From positions 1 through 64,000 of the forward strand of contig JABFGH010000004.1 of NCBI GenBank assembly GCA_013112585.1: a stretch of 64,000 nucleotides of DNA, in the 5' to 3' direction. Source of the DNA: Ignavibacteriota bacterium (lineage in GTDB: Bacteria > Bacteroidota > Ignavibacteria > Ignavibacteriales > Melioribacteraceae). The position numbers were made by a program, and so were the translations under genes. Shown in pieces: positions 1 to 9,550 of the stretch (positions are counted from its first letter, which is position 1; every line of letters starts with the position of its first letter). The notes under the pieces were generated by a model. That model did no database searches. It saw nothing but the letters and a program-made list of their open reading frames with translations, and was not told where the DNA came from.

Positions 1-89
1 CAATACAAGAAATAACCGGAAGATCGATGAAAGTAGTAAAAGAATATATTAAATTGTATTATGATCTAAATCCGGAAACAAATAAATAA
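1..89 (+). CDS. 3' end of an unidentified gene (partial)
   Basis: An open frame enters from the left edge in the frame starting at base 3 and ends at TAA 87-89, giving 28 residues that finish KLYYDLNPETNK. The piece ITGRSMKVVKEYIKLY has the look of a helix-turn-helix (a short helix, a GRS turn and a second amphipathic helix). The fragment is too short to name a family. It is followed by about 60 bases without a gene and then by the convergent metallophosphoesterase. It could also be a chance open frame. Confidence 0.35.
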   Translation, partial: IQEITGRSMKVVKEYIKLYYDLNPETNK

Positions 90-148
90 AGGTAAATTTT
101 ACCAGGCGACAAATGTCGGTATTGTAAATAAATTCCCGTCTATAATTA

Positions 149-1381
149 TTATTTAGATTTTACATTTATCACAGTTACTTCGGGAGTCGAGTTATACCTA
201 ATCGGCGCTAATGATAATCCTAATCCGGGAGTAACAACCATCAGCATATCATCAATCCAAAAATCTCCTCTAACAAAATTTGTTTCAATTAAGGTAGGTG
301 ATAAATTAAAAAACGGGAAGAATAAAGTTATCTGTCCGCCGTGTGTATGCCCGGCAAAGTAAAAATCATAATCCTTCTTAACAGCTTTATCAATAAGGTA
401 TTTGCGCGGCTGATGTGTTAATAAAATTTTCAAGTCATACTCGGAACCCCCGTTTGTAAGGCTGTCAAGCAGAGAATCTGAAATTCTTTCGACGTAAGTA
501 TTTGTTAAAAATGTTATTGCAATTTCTGCTCCGTTTATGTCGATTGTTTTTGTTTCATTATCAATCATCGGGATATTGTATTTTTCAAGAGCACTGGTAA
601 CTTCAAATACACTCCGCTTACTATCGCCCCTGTAAGCCCAATTATCATGATCGCCGATGCATGCGTAAACCCCATAATTGGCTTTAAGTTTACCAAGGGA
701 CTTAGCGGCAGTTTCAATATAGCGGGGCGTACTGGTAATAATATCTCCGGCTATTAAAATTAAATCGGCATCAGTTGCGTTGACCATATCGATAAAATCA
801 TTTAGCCGTTCGCCGTTTGTATATCTATCCACTTGTACATCTGAAATCAATGCAATTTGAAAATCGTCTAACTCTTTATTTAGTGAACTTTTCTGATAGG
901 TGATTTCATTTAAGTTTATGGCAGATAAATCATAAATGATTCTTACCGGAACGTAAACAATAAATAATAATAATATGAATAGTAAAACCTTTGCTTCAAA
1001 ATTCTTCCATTTAGTTTTAATTTTTTTATAGAGGGGAAATAATATCAGCTTTAATAAATCGGACAGGAAATAAAAAATTACAACTTGCAAAACGATGGTA
1101 AAGAAAAACCAAAATGGATAGATAATTAAATAATCGATTAAAACTCCTTCAGGCGGAGTTAGACTTCGATCACCGGTGATTAAATAATATCCCCAAATAA
1201 AAATTATTGATAGGGGAAACATATTAAATAATATTAGTCCGGTAATTTTAAGCCACTTGAATTTTTTAGTACTGACAGATGGGAAAACTCTATTAAATAT
1301 CAGTGAAGACTTTTTGAGAAAATAATATTGCACTCCAAAATAGAGCAGCAGTGCGAGAATAATACGTAGTAAAAAGGACAT
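149..1381 (-). CDS. Membrane-anchored metallophosphoesterase (YkuE/YaeI-like)
   Basis: 410 residues. The N-terminal 155 residues hold about four hydrophobic segments, and a calcineurin-like phosphoesterase domain follows. Metal-site motifs are visible in order: SDVQVD near residue 180, AGDIITS, IGDHDNW, LLTHQP and GHTHGGQI near residue 345. Two are variants of the usual motifs: DVQ replaces the common DxH, and GDHD replaces GNHD. The C-terminal H-T-H-G-G-Q block is intact, so an active dimetal hydrolase is likely. Relatives hydrolyse phosphoesters, in some cases on lipid-linked substrates; the substrate here is unknown. There is no clear ribosome binding site before the ATG. It lies downstream of the lipoprotein gene on the same strand, but a strong terminator separates them. 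Confidence 0.85.
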   Translation of the reverse strand: MSFLLRIILALLLYFGVQYYFLKKSSLIFNRVFPSVSTKKFKWLKITGLILFNMFPLSIIFIWGYYLITGDRSLTPPEGVLIDYLIIYPFWFFFTIVLQVVIFYFLSDLLKLILFPLYKKIKTKWKNFEAKVLLFILLLFIVYVPVRIIYDLSAINLNEITYQKSSLNKELDDFQIALISDVQVDRYTNGERLNDFIDMVNATDADLILIAGDIITSTPRYIETAAKSLGKLKANYGVYACIGDHDNWAYRGDSKRSVFEVTSALEKYNIPMIDNETKTIDINGAEIAITFLTNTYVERISDSLLDSLTNGGSEYDLKILLTHQPRKYLIDKAVKKDYDFYFAGHTHGGQITLFFPFFNLSPTLIETNFVRGDFWIDDMLMVVTPGLGLSLAPIRYNSTPEVTVINVKSK

Positions 1382-1452
1382 AATTTAGTTTATAAATTAA
1401 AACAAATAAAATATTGAAAAGTTCAATTAAATGTATTGGTGAAAGAGTATAA

Positions 1453-1486
1453 AAAAAGCTGCTGAAAGGATTTTCAGCAGCTTTTT
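1453..1486 (-). terminator. Rho-independent terminator after the propeller lipoprotein gene
   Basis: A 12-bp perfect stem (AAGCTGCTGAAA at 1456-1467 with TTTCAGCAGCTT at 1472-1483) closes a GGAT loop. On the minus strand a run of seven T follows it (complement of 1451-1457). There is also a T run on the plus side, so it could work in both directions. It sits 16 bases past the stop of the 1502-2809 gene. Confidence 0.85.
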
Positions 1487-1501
1487 GGTTGTTTAGTCAA
1501 A

Positions 1502-2809
1502 TTAATAAATAAATTTACGGGCAAGGTTGATTGAAGTAATATTTGATTCATGCCAGCCGGTGTAGTAAAGTTTATAATCATTTACATCATATAATAAATA
1601 AGGATATCCAATATTAGCATAATTCTCATTTGTTAGCTCTTCAGTAAAGATTGGATTATTTAAATCTTTAACCCAGTTGATACCATCTGTAGAATATGCA
1701 ATCCCAAATCCTGTAATGTTAGAAATTGATCCATTACTGTAAATCATCTGAAATTGTGAATTTACCTTTATTACGGTTGGATTCCCTATTAGATTTTCCT
1801 CCCAAACTTGATCAGGTTCAATTATTGGAGATGGCTGCTTTTCCCAATTTATCCCGTCAACTGAAGTTGCACATCCAATTTTGATATCGTAAATATCATT
1901 TTTCCCTGTATAATATAGATAGTATTGATTATCACTTTTAACGATATCAGTTGCAGCAATTTTGTAATCGTTGGTTATCATATTTCCACTTAATATCGGA
2001 TTAGGTAGTTTTTCCCAATTGATACCATCTTGTGATGTAGCCAACCCAACACTCCATTTACTGTAAGAATCTCGCCATCCTGTGTAATACATTTTAAAAA
2101 TATCCAGGTCTTTAATTACGACTGCCATGGTTACACTCAAGTCATCCCAAGAGCCGTATGACCCGGGCTCAAGAACAGGACCTTGATCATGAATTTGCCA
2201 TGTTACTCCATTATTAGATTTAGCAAGATAAATCACAAATTTACCGTTGTGCGCTCTTGCACTATACCACATATAGTATAAATCATTATCTTTAACAACA
2301 TGGGATGCAGCTATCCCAAAAGGATCATGATTATTTCCAAGTCTTTCCACTACTGGGTTGACAGGAAAATCAATAAATTTATTTTCATCTCCCCAGTTTA
2401 CAAATAAGTAAATTGATCCCGTGCCATTACCGGTTGGAGCCAATGTTAATGAAACGGTTGTTATCTCACCGGCAACAATATCCAAAACAGTTTCTCCGCT
2501 GAAAACAACCAGATTCTGAGAATCAAATGCTTCAACAACTAAATTCCATTGTCCTACGGGAATTTGGTCAATAAATAATTCGGCTGAATTACTATCCAGT
2601 AAACTAAGTGAACTAATAATAGGATCATGGTTAAGTTTACTTAAAGTAGCCTTTACAGTTACAACATTTTCAGGCACTGTGTTCTTGTTAAATTTTAGTG
2701 AAATTTGCCCGCTTGAATTATCCAGAGTTTGATTTGGCGAGTTTGATATGCAGGTAATAAGTGAAAAAGATAATAATAGTAAAAATGGAATCTTTAAGAA
2801 AACTTTCAT
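1502..2809 (-). CDS. Lipoprotein with GH43/GH32-like five-bladed propeller fold
   Basis: 435 residues from the ATG at 2809. I chose this over a longer reading because AAGGAGG (2814-2820) lies directly upstream. A lipoprotein signal ends in LITC (Cys20). Residues about 30-140 look like a beta-sandwich. The rest carries repeated blade-like units such as YYMWYSA, SNNGVTWQ, FKMYYTGW, SQDGINWEK, YYLYYTGK and STDGINWVK, typical of five-bladed propellers in glycoside hydrolase families 43, 32, 62 and 130. I cannot locate the full catalytic acid/base set, so it may be a binding protein or a divergent glycosidase. It is divergent from the glycan cluster start at 2962. Confidence 0.7.
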   Translation of the reverse strand: MKVFLKIPFLLLLSFSLITCISNSPNQTLDNSSGQISLKFNKNTVPENVVTVKATLSKLNHDPIISSLSLLDSNSAELFIDQIPVGQWNLVVEAFDSQNLVVFSGETVLDIVAGEITTVSLTLAPTGNGTGSIYLFVNWGDENKFIDFPVNPVVERLGNNHDPFGIAASHVVKDNDLYYMWYSARAHNGKFVIYLAKSNNGVTWQIHDQGPVLEPGSYGSWDDLSVTMAVVIKDLDIFKMYYTGWRDSYSKWSVGLATSQDGINWEKLPNPILSGNMITNDYKIAATDIVKSDNQYYLYYTGKNDIYDIKIGCATSVDGINWEKQPSPIIEPDQVWEENLIGNPTVIKVNSQFQMIYSNGSISNITGFGIAYSTDGINWVKDLNNPIFTEELTNENYANIGYPYLLYDVNDYKLYYTGWHESNITSINLARKFIY

Positions 2810-2961
2810 AACGCCTCCTTTGCAAAAAGACAAAAAGTATTATTTAATTAGATATCAATGTTCTAATATTGTTTTTAATGTAACAAAAAATAATTTTTAT
2901 TTCAAATTAAAAAATCATTCTTTTTCAGTAATTAATAATCTTTATATTTACAATCGAAATT

Positions 2962-4218
2962 ATGAAAAAAATCTTAGTACTATCTTTTTATTATCCGCCT
3001 TCAAGTAAAGCATCAATGCACTGGCCTTTAAAAATGGCTGAACTTTTACCTAATTTTGGCTGGGAACCGGTTATTCTGACCGTTGATGAAGATGTTGTTT
3101 CAGCAATTGAAAACCGCGGTAATTTAGACACGAATACCATTTTAAGAACCGGTTTTTGGGATGTGTTTAAAATTTATAAAAAGTTTATAGGGAAAAAATC
3201 TGAAGAATCTTTATCCGTTTCCGAGACAATAAGTAATACTAATGCATCATTTACACAAAGGTTATCGCTTTGGATTAGAATGAATCTTTTTATTCCGGAT
3301 GCAAGAATTGGATGGTATTTTCCTGCTGTAAAAAAGGCTTCAAACTTTATAAAAAAAAATAAAATCGATTTAATATTAACCAACGGTCCACCGCACAGCA
3401 CACACTTAATTGGTAAAAAATTAAGTAAAAAGTTTAAGATACCCTTGGCAGCAATGTTTATTGATCCTTGGGTCGATATATCATACTACAAGGGACATAA
3501 ACGAAATAAACTGACAGTTTTATTGGATAACTATTTAGAGAGAAAAGTTGTAGAACATTCCTCTAAAATGTTTTTTGTTACAAAAGGCTTAGTCAAATAT
3601 TATTCAAAAAAATATCCGGCAGCAGCTAATAAATCAAATCTTATTTATTGGGGCTATAACGAAAAAGATTTTGAGGGATTAAAAAGAGAGCGATCAGAAA
3701 ATTATAAAGTTATTGTTCATGCCGGTAATTTATATGATCATCAAAATCCCGAAATATTTTGGCAGCAATTGAAAGAAAAAATCAGCAGCGGTGAAAAATT
3801 GCGCATGAGATTTATTGGCACACAAGGTCCTGCGGTAAAACAATCTATAATAAAATTTGGATTAGAGAATCATACCGAGTATTTAGGTTATCTGCCATAT
3901 AAAGAAGTGTTGCAGGAAATAATAAATGCAGATTATCTAATGATGTGTGTGGCTGAAGAAAGACATATACCGGGCAAACTTTTTGAATATTTAAGGTCAG
4001 GTAACCCTATAATCGCTTTTGGAGATCATTCATCAGAGGTTGAAGTAATTCTTAGAGAATCTAATTCCGGTAATCTATATTCTTATACCGAAACCGGTAT
4101 TGATTATTTTAAAGATTTACTAAATATAAAACCGAATTGTGAACATGTTAAAAAATATTCCAGAGAAGAACTTATCAAACAAATAGCAGTAGAATTAGAT
4201 TCCATATTGAACAACTGA
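2962..4218 (+). CDS. Glycosyltransferase, GT4-like (GT-B fold)
   Basis: 418 residues. The N-terminal Rossmann half opens with ILVLSFYYPPSSKASMHWP, the usual opening of group 1/GT4 enzymes. The C-terminal half has YKVIVHAGNLYDHQ, the LGYLPYKEVL segment and a terminal nucleotide-sugar binding region IPGKLFEYLRSGNPIIAF containing the E-x7-E-like region of the fold. It would transfer a sugar from an activated donor to a growing glycan on the cytoplasmic face. First gene of a run of co-directional surface-glycan genes; the flippase gene follows after 16 bases. Donor and acceptor cannot be told. Confidence 0.85.
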   Translation: MKKILVLSFYYPPSSKASMHWPLKMAELLPNFGWEPVILTVDEDVVSAIENRGNLDTNTILRTGFWDVFKIYKKFIGKKSEESLSVSETISNTNASFTQRLSLWIRMNLFIPDARIGWYFPAVKKASNFIKKNKIDLILTNGPPHSTHLIGKKLSKKFKIPLAAMFIDPWVDISYYKGHKRNKLTVLLDNYLERKVVEHSSKMFFVTKGLVKYYSKKYPAAANKSNLIYWGYNEKDFEGLKRERSENYKVIVHAGNLYDHQNPEIFWQQLKEKISSGEKLRMRFIGTQGPAVKQSIIKFGLENHTEYLGYLPYKEVLQEIINADYLMMCVAEERHIPGKLFEYLRSGNPIIAFGDHSSEVEVILRESNSGNLYSYTETGIDYFKDLLNIKPNCEHVKKYSREELIKQIAVELDSILNN

Positions 4219-4234
4219 ATGATTTAAATCCTTA

Positions 4235-5692
4235 ATGATAGCCAATTTGAAATATATGATAAAGCACTCGATGATTTACAGCATTAGTAATTTCGCTACT
4301 AAGGCTTCTGGATTAGTGCTTTTACCAATTTATACAAAGTATTTTACGGTAGAAGAATTTGGCAGACTTGCTCTGCTGCTTGCAACAACTTTAATTACCA
4401 GCCAAGTTTTGATACTGGGACAAAGCCAGTCTATAGTTCGTTTTACTACTCTTGCTGAATACATTGAGAAAAAAAAACAAGTTTTTTTTACCATAGGAGT
4501 AACTCTATTATTATTACTGATCGGCTTTATAATTTTAGGTGAGTTTAGTCTGTTTATTTTACCCAATGATTTCAATTCGGAAATTCCTTATACCTACTAT
4601 TTACATATCTGTCTCTATCTTATAGTATTCATGGTTATTAATAATTTTATTTTGAATAAACTTAGAGCAGATGAGAGGTCAGTATTATATACTTCTCTGA
4701 GTTTGATTAAACTTGCTGTAACAATAATTCTAACTCTATATTTTATTATTGTTATAAATCTTAATATTGAATCAGTTTTAATTGCACAGTTATTCGGAGA
4801 AATTATATCATTATTATTTGCGATACCAACAGTTTATAAAAGTATTGAACTCAATTATAACAAGTCAATTCTAAAAAAATCTCTTGGTTTTGGGTTACCC
4901 TTAATATTTAGTGTATTTGCTTTAAATCTTCTAAATGTTGGAGATAGATACATAATTAAATACTTAGCCGGAGAATTTAGTGTTGGTCTTTTTGAATTGG
5001 CTTCTAAAATATCGGGTATTCACTATATGTTTTTGGTAGTTCCATTCAGCTTATCATTCTTACCAAAAGCATATAAGCTGTTCAAATCAGATGGAGATAT
5101 TGACTACTACAAAAATTTAATGACGTATTTTTGTTTTGTTTTATTATGGGGAGGGTTAATACTTGCATTTCTGGCGAAACCTGTTATTGAACTTTTTGTC
5201 CTCGATGAAAGCTTTTATCCATCTAGTAGAATTGTTCCGATACTAATATTAGGAAATATTTTTATGGGTTTAACACAAATTTCTTCACTGGGTATGTATT
5301 TAGAGGGGAAATCGGTTAAGATTGCGATTATTAGTTTATTTAGTGCAATCGTTCTGTTAGGACTCGATTTCATATCAATTCCAAATTGGGGATACCAGGG
5401 TGCTGCTTACAGTAAGTTACTCACCTTTATATGTCTTTTTCTTATTTCATTATTTTATTCAAATAAAGTTGTAAAAATCCCTTTTGAATATAAACGAATA
5501 ACACTCCTTTTTATTACCGCTTTTATTTGTTACTATCTCGGTAATTTGTTCTCCGATGGAAGCTTATTTATTGTTTTCAGCTTTATACTGTTTCTATTGT
5601 ATCCAATAATTTTATGGATGCTTAATTTCTTCAAACCAAATGAAAAACAAACCGTAGTAAATATTTTAAGAAATTTCTTTAAGTTGAATTAG
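4235..5692 (+). CDS. Polysaccharide flippase, Wzx/MATE-like
   Basis: 485 residues, almost entirely hydrophobic with about 12-14 predicted membrane segments. The opening KYMIKHSMIYSISNFATKASGL and the following LLPIYTKYFTVEEFG are typical of the RfbX/Wzx O-antigen and polysaccharide export family (MOP superfamily). It should move lipid-linked glycan units from the inner to the outer face of the inner membrane. It sits 16 bases after a glycosyltransferase and 30 bases before a YfhO-like gene, consistent with one transcription unit. The ATG at 4235 has no strong Shine-Dalgarno sequence; an in-frame ATG at 4256 is an alternative. Confidence 0.88.
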   Translation: MIANLKYMIKHSMIYSISNFATKASGLVLLPIYTKYFTVEEFGRLALLLATTLITSQVLILGQSQSIVRFTTLAEYIEKKKQVFFTIGVTLLLLLIGFIILGEFSLFILPNDFNSEIPYTYYLHICLYLIVFMVINNFILNKLRADERSVLYTSLSLIKLAVTIILTLYFIIVINLNIESVLIAQLFGEIISLLFAIPTVYKSIELNYNKSILKKSLGFGLPLIFSVFALNLLNVGDRYIIKYLAGEFSVGLFELASKISGIHYMFLVVPFSLSFLPKAYKLFKSDGDIDYYKNLMTYFCFVLLWGGLILAFLAKPVIELFVLDESFYPSSRIVPILILGNIFMGLTQISSLGMYLEGKSVKIAIISLFSAIVLLGLDFISIPNWGYQGAAYSKLLTFICLFLISLFYSNKVVKIPFEYKRITLLFITAFICYYLGNLFSDGSLFIVFSFILFLLYPIILWMLNFFKPNEKQTVVNILRNFFKLN

Positions 5693-5722
5693 TAAAATTT
5701 AAAATTTTTTTGAGTTATTAAA

Positions 5723-8293
5723 ATGACGAAAAGTAAAAAGAAAAAAGTAAGAGAATCAGAAAAGAAACGAGAATTTAATATTGATAAATACATTCCTGAA
5801 AAATACCAAACGATAAGTGCCCTTGGTATAATACTAATTGTATTTTTAATTTATCTTTCACCGATGTTTTTCGATGGAAAAACATTTGAATCAGGAGATA
5901 TCCTAACATCGAAAGCTGCCAAATCTTATGTTGAAAAAGATAGAGATGGCTACACGTTATGGAACCCCTATATTTTTTGTGGAATGCCTGCCTATGCAGG
6001 GGCATTAGATTATAAATGGTTTAATTTAATATACGTTTCTGTTAGAGTTGTTCGAGATGCTTTTACTTCTATTTTTTCTGTCGATTATACTCAGTGGACA
6101 TTTTATTTAATCGTTCTGGCATTTACAAGTTTCTTATTAATTAAGTATTTAACAAAAAATTTTTTGGTTGCTCTTTTCGGCGGCTTAGCTACATCTTTAA
6201 GCACCGGTATAATGCTTTTCTTAATGATAGGTCATGTTACTAAGCTGATTACTCTTGGGTTCTATCCCCTTATCTTTTTATTACTATTAAAGTTTGAAGA
6301 TAAAATAAAATTTCGTGATTTTATTCTCCTCGTAATAATACTTCAAATTTCAATTCAGGGATTTCATGTTCAGATAATATTTTATACTCTATTTTCCGTA
6401 TTTATTTATTTCCTCTATAATATTATCAGATCATTTTACCGAAAAGAGCGAGACGCAGTAAAGAGATATCTGCTCTCCGGTGTAAGCTTTGCGATTGCAT
6501 TCATAATAGCTTTAGCTATACAATCTGATAATTTAACACAACTCTATGAATATAATCCCTATTCAACAAGAGGGTCTGAGAGTGTTTTGGATAAATCCGA
6601 TAATACAAATTCCGGTATGTCTGATTCAGATTTTTATCAGTATGCAACTAACTGGTCATTTTCACCGGGGGAAGTTTTAACTTTTATTCTGCCTTCATAT
6701 TACGGTTTTGGAAATGTTAAATATTCGGGTCCGCTGACACAGGGGCAGGAGGTAAAAGTAAACACTTATTTTGGACAAATGCCCACAGTAGATATGCCTA
6801 TGTATATGGGTGTGATTATATTTTTTCTCGGCTTGTTTTCAATTTATGCAAATCGAAAAATGCCGTTTGTTCAATTTTTAACAATCCTAATTGTTGTTTC
6901 AATACTTATCTCTTTCGGAAGAACATTTCCGTTATTCTACGATCTCATGTTTAATTATTTTCCTTTCTTCGATAAATTTCGTGTGCCGTCAATGATATTG
7001 GTTTTAGTTCAGTTGAGTTTCCCTGTACTGGCTGCTTTAGGAATTTTTAAAATCATAACAGTTGATACCAAAAAAGTTGAATTTGAAAAAATATTGAGAT
7101 ATGCAGCTATTTGTTTCAGTTTAATCTTTCTGCTGTTATTAGTTTTCAACAGCCTTTTTACTGATTGGTTTGCTTCAAGAGTAAATGAATATGTTAGTAC
7201 AGTTCAATCAAGTAATCCAAGATTAGCTCAGCAATTCAATGCTCTGAACAGTTTTATTTCCAAACTATTTATAAACGATGCACTATTTGCTTTCGGTTTT
7301 TTAAGTATTGTTTTTTGGTCAATATTTGCATTTCTAAAAAATCAGATCGGCGCAGGTGTAATGGTGCTAATTATTATTTCTGTAACTCTAATAGATTTAA
7401 TACGAGTTAATAAACGTGGTGAAGATTATAAAGAGGTTGTAGATACTGAAATGCTGTTTAGGGAGCCGGAATATATATCTGCAATAAAAGGGCAAAGAGA
7501 TACAGACCCATATAGGGTAATAAATATTAAACAAGATGGAAGTTTCGGATCTCTAAACCATAACTCCAACTTTAATACTTATTTTCTCGTTCAAGATTTT
7601 TATGGTTATTCGGCTATTAAGCCAAGATCATATCAAGATTTTATGGATGTTTTAGGTCCGGTTAACCAAAGTTTATGGAATATGCTCAATGTAAAGTATG
7701 TTATTTCAGATAGAGACTTAAACTCGCCCGGTTTTTCGTTGATCGAACAAACTAAAAATTCTTTTGTTTTTGAAAATTTGAATTCTAAACCGCGGTTTTA
7801 TTTTATTGATGAGTTACAAGATTTACCTGGAATTGATGCAATAAAATCAATTGGAAAACCGGGATTCAACCCTGCAGAAGTCGGATATGTTGAGAAGAAA
7901 ATTGAAATTGATAAACCTGATTCAACTGTATATGCAAACATAATAAATTATACGGATGAAAAGATTGAACTAGAGGTTAAAGCATCCGGTAATAATCTAT
8001 TGTTCTGGGGAGATACGTATTACCCCGTTGGCTGGAGCGCTTATTTAGATGGAAAAGAGACGGACATAATTAAAGTGAATCATGGTTTTAATGGAATAGT
8101 GGTTCCGGAAGGGGAGCATAATTTAAAGCTGATTTATTTGCCGACAACATTTGTTATTACAAAATATTTGGTACTTGTATTGAGTTCGCTTTCAATTTTA
8201 GTTTTAATTTTGAGCTTAGTTTTTGAAAAAAGAATAAGTTTTTCAAAGCAAAAAGATAATACTGGAGATATTGATAATATTGAAAAAAATTAA
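5723..8293 (+). CDS. YfhO-family polytopic membrane protein
   Basis: 856 residues. After a lysine-rich cytoplasmic tail (first 25 residues) comes a long stretch with 12 or more membrane segments, including the loop YTLWNPYIFCGMPAYAG (residues about 75-95), a signature of the YfhO family. A C-terminal soluble region with PRFYFIDELQDLPG and YYPVGWSAYLDGKETDI follows, then a last hydrophobic helix and a charged tail. YfhO proteins are GT-C-like and have been linked to glycosylation of wall or teichoic-type polymers; here it most likely adds a sugar from a lipid carrier outside the inner membrane. The last 14-23 bases overlap the next gene. Confidence 0.82.
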   Translation: MTKSKKKKVRESEKKREFNIDKYIPEKYQTISALGIILIVFLIYLSPMFFDGKTFESGDILTSKAAKSYVEKDRDGYTLWNPYIFCGMPAYAGALDYKWFNLIYVSVRVVRDAFTSIFSVDYTQWTFYLIVLAFTSFLLIKYLTKNFLVALFGGLATSLSTGIMLFLMIGHVTKLITLGFYPLIFLLLLKFEDKIKFRDFILLVIILQISIQGFHVQIIFYTLFSVFIYFLYNIIRSFYRKERDAVKRYLLSGVSFAIAFIIALAIQSDNLTQLYEYNPYSTRGSESVLDKSDNTNSGMSDSDFYQYATNWSFSPGEVLTFILPSYYGFGNVKYSGPLTQGQEVKVNTYFGQMPTVDMPMYMGVIIFFLGLFSIYANRKMPFVQFLTILIVVSILISFGRTFPLFYDLMFNYFPFFDKFRVPSMILVLVQLSFPVLAALGIFKIITVDTKKVEFEKILRYAAICFSLIFLLLLVFNSLFTDWFASRVNEYVSTVQSSNPRLAQQFNALNSFISKLFINDALFAFGFLSIVFWSIFAFLKNQIGAGVMVLIIISVTLIDLIRVNKRGEDYKEVVDTEMLFREPEYISAIKGQRDTDPYRVINIKQDGSFGSLNHNSNFNTYFLVQDFYGYSAIKPRSYQDFMDVLGPVNQSLWNMLNVKYVISDRDLNSPGFSLIEQTKNSFVFENLNSKPRFYFIDELQDLPGIDAIKSIGKPGFNPAEVGYVEKKIEIDKPDSTVYANIINYTDEKIELEVKASGNNLLFWGDTYYPVGWSAYLDGKETDIIKVNHGFNGIVVPEGEHNLKLIYLPTTFVITKYLVLVLSSLSILVLILSLVFEKRISFSKQKDNTGDIDNIEKN

Positions 8294-8927
8294 AAAAATA
8301 ATTTGGGATATCTTAAATTTTTTACATTTAGCTGGACCTATACAATTAATATTTGTTAGTTCATTAAAAGAAAAGGGTTGGTTTAAAAGTTTTAGGCAAA
8401 AGCAATCTATTGATAAATTTGGAAATCCAATACCTTGGTTTACATATTCATCGATCAATTTTCTTGAAACGAGGTTAAAAACGGAATTTGATGTTTTTGA
8501 GTATGGCTCCGGAAATTCAAGTTTGTGGTTTGCTATGTATTGCAATACAGTTACCGCAGTTGAACATGATATGGATTGGTATCAAATAGTTAAAACAAAA
8601 ATACCTACAAATATAAATTTAATTTATTATGATTTATATGATGAAAAACGATATGTTAACTCAATATTAGAGATGGATCAAGAATTTCATCTAATAATAA
8701 TTGACGGCAGATATAGAAATGAATGTACAATTAAGGCAATCAGTAAGTTAAGGCAAGATGGAATAATAATATTTGATAATTCGGATAGGGACGAGTATAC
8801 GGATTCACACAAACATTTGGAAAAAATAGGTTTTTCGAGAATTGATTTTTGGGGGATTGGACCAATAGTTACTTTAAATTCTTGTACTTCAATATTTTAT
8901 AGGAAACATAATTGTTTAAAGATTTAA
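8280..8927 (+). CDS. Small SAM-dependent methyltransferase-like protein
   Basis: 215 residues from TTG 8280. A TTG at 8271 is also possible, but GGAGA (8264-8268) is better spaced from 8280. The glycine-rich SAM motif FEYGSGNSSLW and the motif LIIIDGRYRNECTIKA identify a class I Rossmann methyltransferase fold, close to enzymes annotated as FkbM-like or as hypothetical proteins in glycan clusters. It may methylate a sugar of the surface glycan; this is inference from context. It overlaps the YfhO gene by 14 bases and the next gene by 16, so translational coupling is likely. No alternative ATG is available near the start. Confidence 0.65.
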   Translation: MKKIKKIIWDILNFLHLAGPIQLIFVSSLKEKGWFKSFRQKQSIDKFGNPIPWFTYSSINFLETRLKTEFDVFEYGSGNSSLWFAMYCNTVTAVEHDMDWYQIVKTKIPTNINLIYYDLYDEKRYVNSILEMDQEFHLIIIDGRYRNECTIKAISKLRQDGIIIFDNSDRDEYTDSHKHLEKIGFSRIDFWGIGPIVTLNSCTSIFYRKHNCLKI

Positions 8928-9550
8928 AACAAAAATTACGTAAACTGTTTGAATATTTTATAATAATACCGGTCTCTAAGTTCAAATGGATATTGTACAA
9001 ATTAAAACATAAAAAAATTAAAATTATTATCGGGGCTGGAACAACAAAATTTAAGGGTTGGTTCAACACGGATACCTATAATCTTGATGTGACTTCAAGT
9101 TCAGATTTTCGAAAATTGCTGAAGGACAAAAAAATTGATGCAGTTCTTGCAGAGCATGTTTTAGAACATCTGACTAGTGAACAATTAGATAGAATGATAC
9201 AAAACTTTCTAAACTACTGTCATGAAAATTGTAATATTAGAATAGCGGTTCCAGATGGTTACCATGGAAATATAGAATATATAGAAAATGTTAAACCAAA
9301 TGGAAAAGGTGAGGGAGCCGAAGACCACAAACATTTATTTAATTATATTTCGCTAAGTAAATTGTTTGAAAAGTATGGATTTAAAGCAAATCTATTAGAG
9401 TTTTGGGATGAGAATAAGGAGTTCAATACAATATATAAAAATGATGATAACGGAATTATAAGAAGGTCATTTTTAAATGATTCAAGGAACTTTGAAGGTA
9501 AGCCAAATTATACCTCACTCATAATTGATTTTAAGAGACTTGTTAAATGA
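8912..9550 (+). CDS. Predicted SAM-dependent methyltransferase (COG4627-like)
   Basis: 212 residues from a TTG start at 8912, preceded by AGGAAA (8901-8906) at good spacing. Visible pieces are IIIGAGTTKFKGWFNTD (start of the Rossmann fold), AVLAEHVLEHL (the acidic/His post-II motif typical of type 11 methyltransferases), and RIAVPDGYH followed by DHKHLFNY. COG4627 proteins are found in lipopolysaccharide and exopolysaccharide loci. The glycine motif is poor (GAGTTK), so SAM binding should be treated as likely, not shown. The stop overlaps the next start as ATGA. Confidence 0.7.
   Translation: MFKDLKQKLRKLFEYFIIIPVSKFKWILYKLKHKKIKIIIGAGTTKFKGWFNTDTYNLDVTSSSDFRKLLKDKKIDAVLAEHVLEHLTSEQLDRMIQNFLNYCHENCNIRIAVPDGYHGNIEYIENVKPNGKGEGAEDHKHLFNYISLSKLFEKYGFKANLLEFWDENKEFNTIYKNDDNGIIRRSFLNDSRNFEGKPNYTSLIIDFKRLVK

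Noticed and set aside
2748-3008. 86-residue open frame spanning the divergent promoter region
   Set aside because: It overlaps the starts of two well-supported divergent genes, and its sequence is AT-rich noise.
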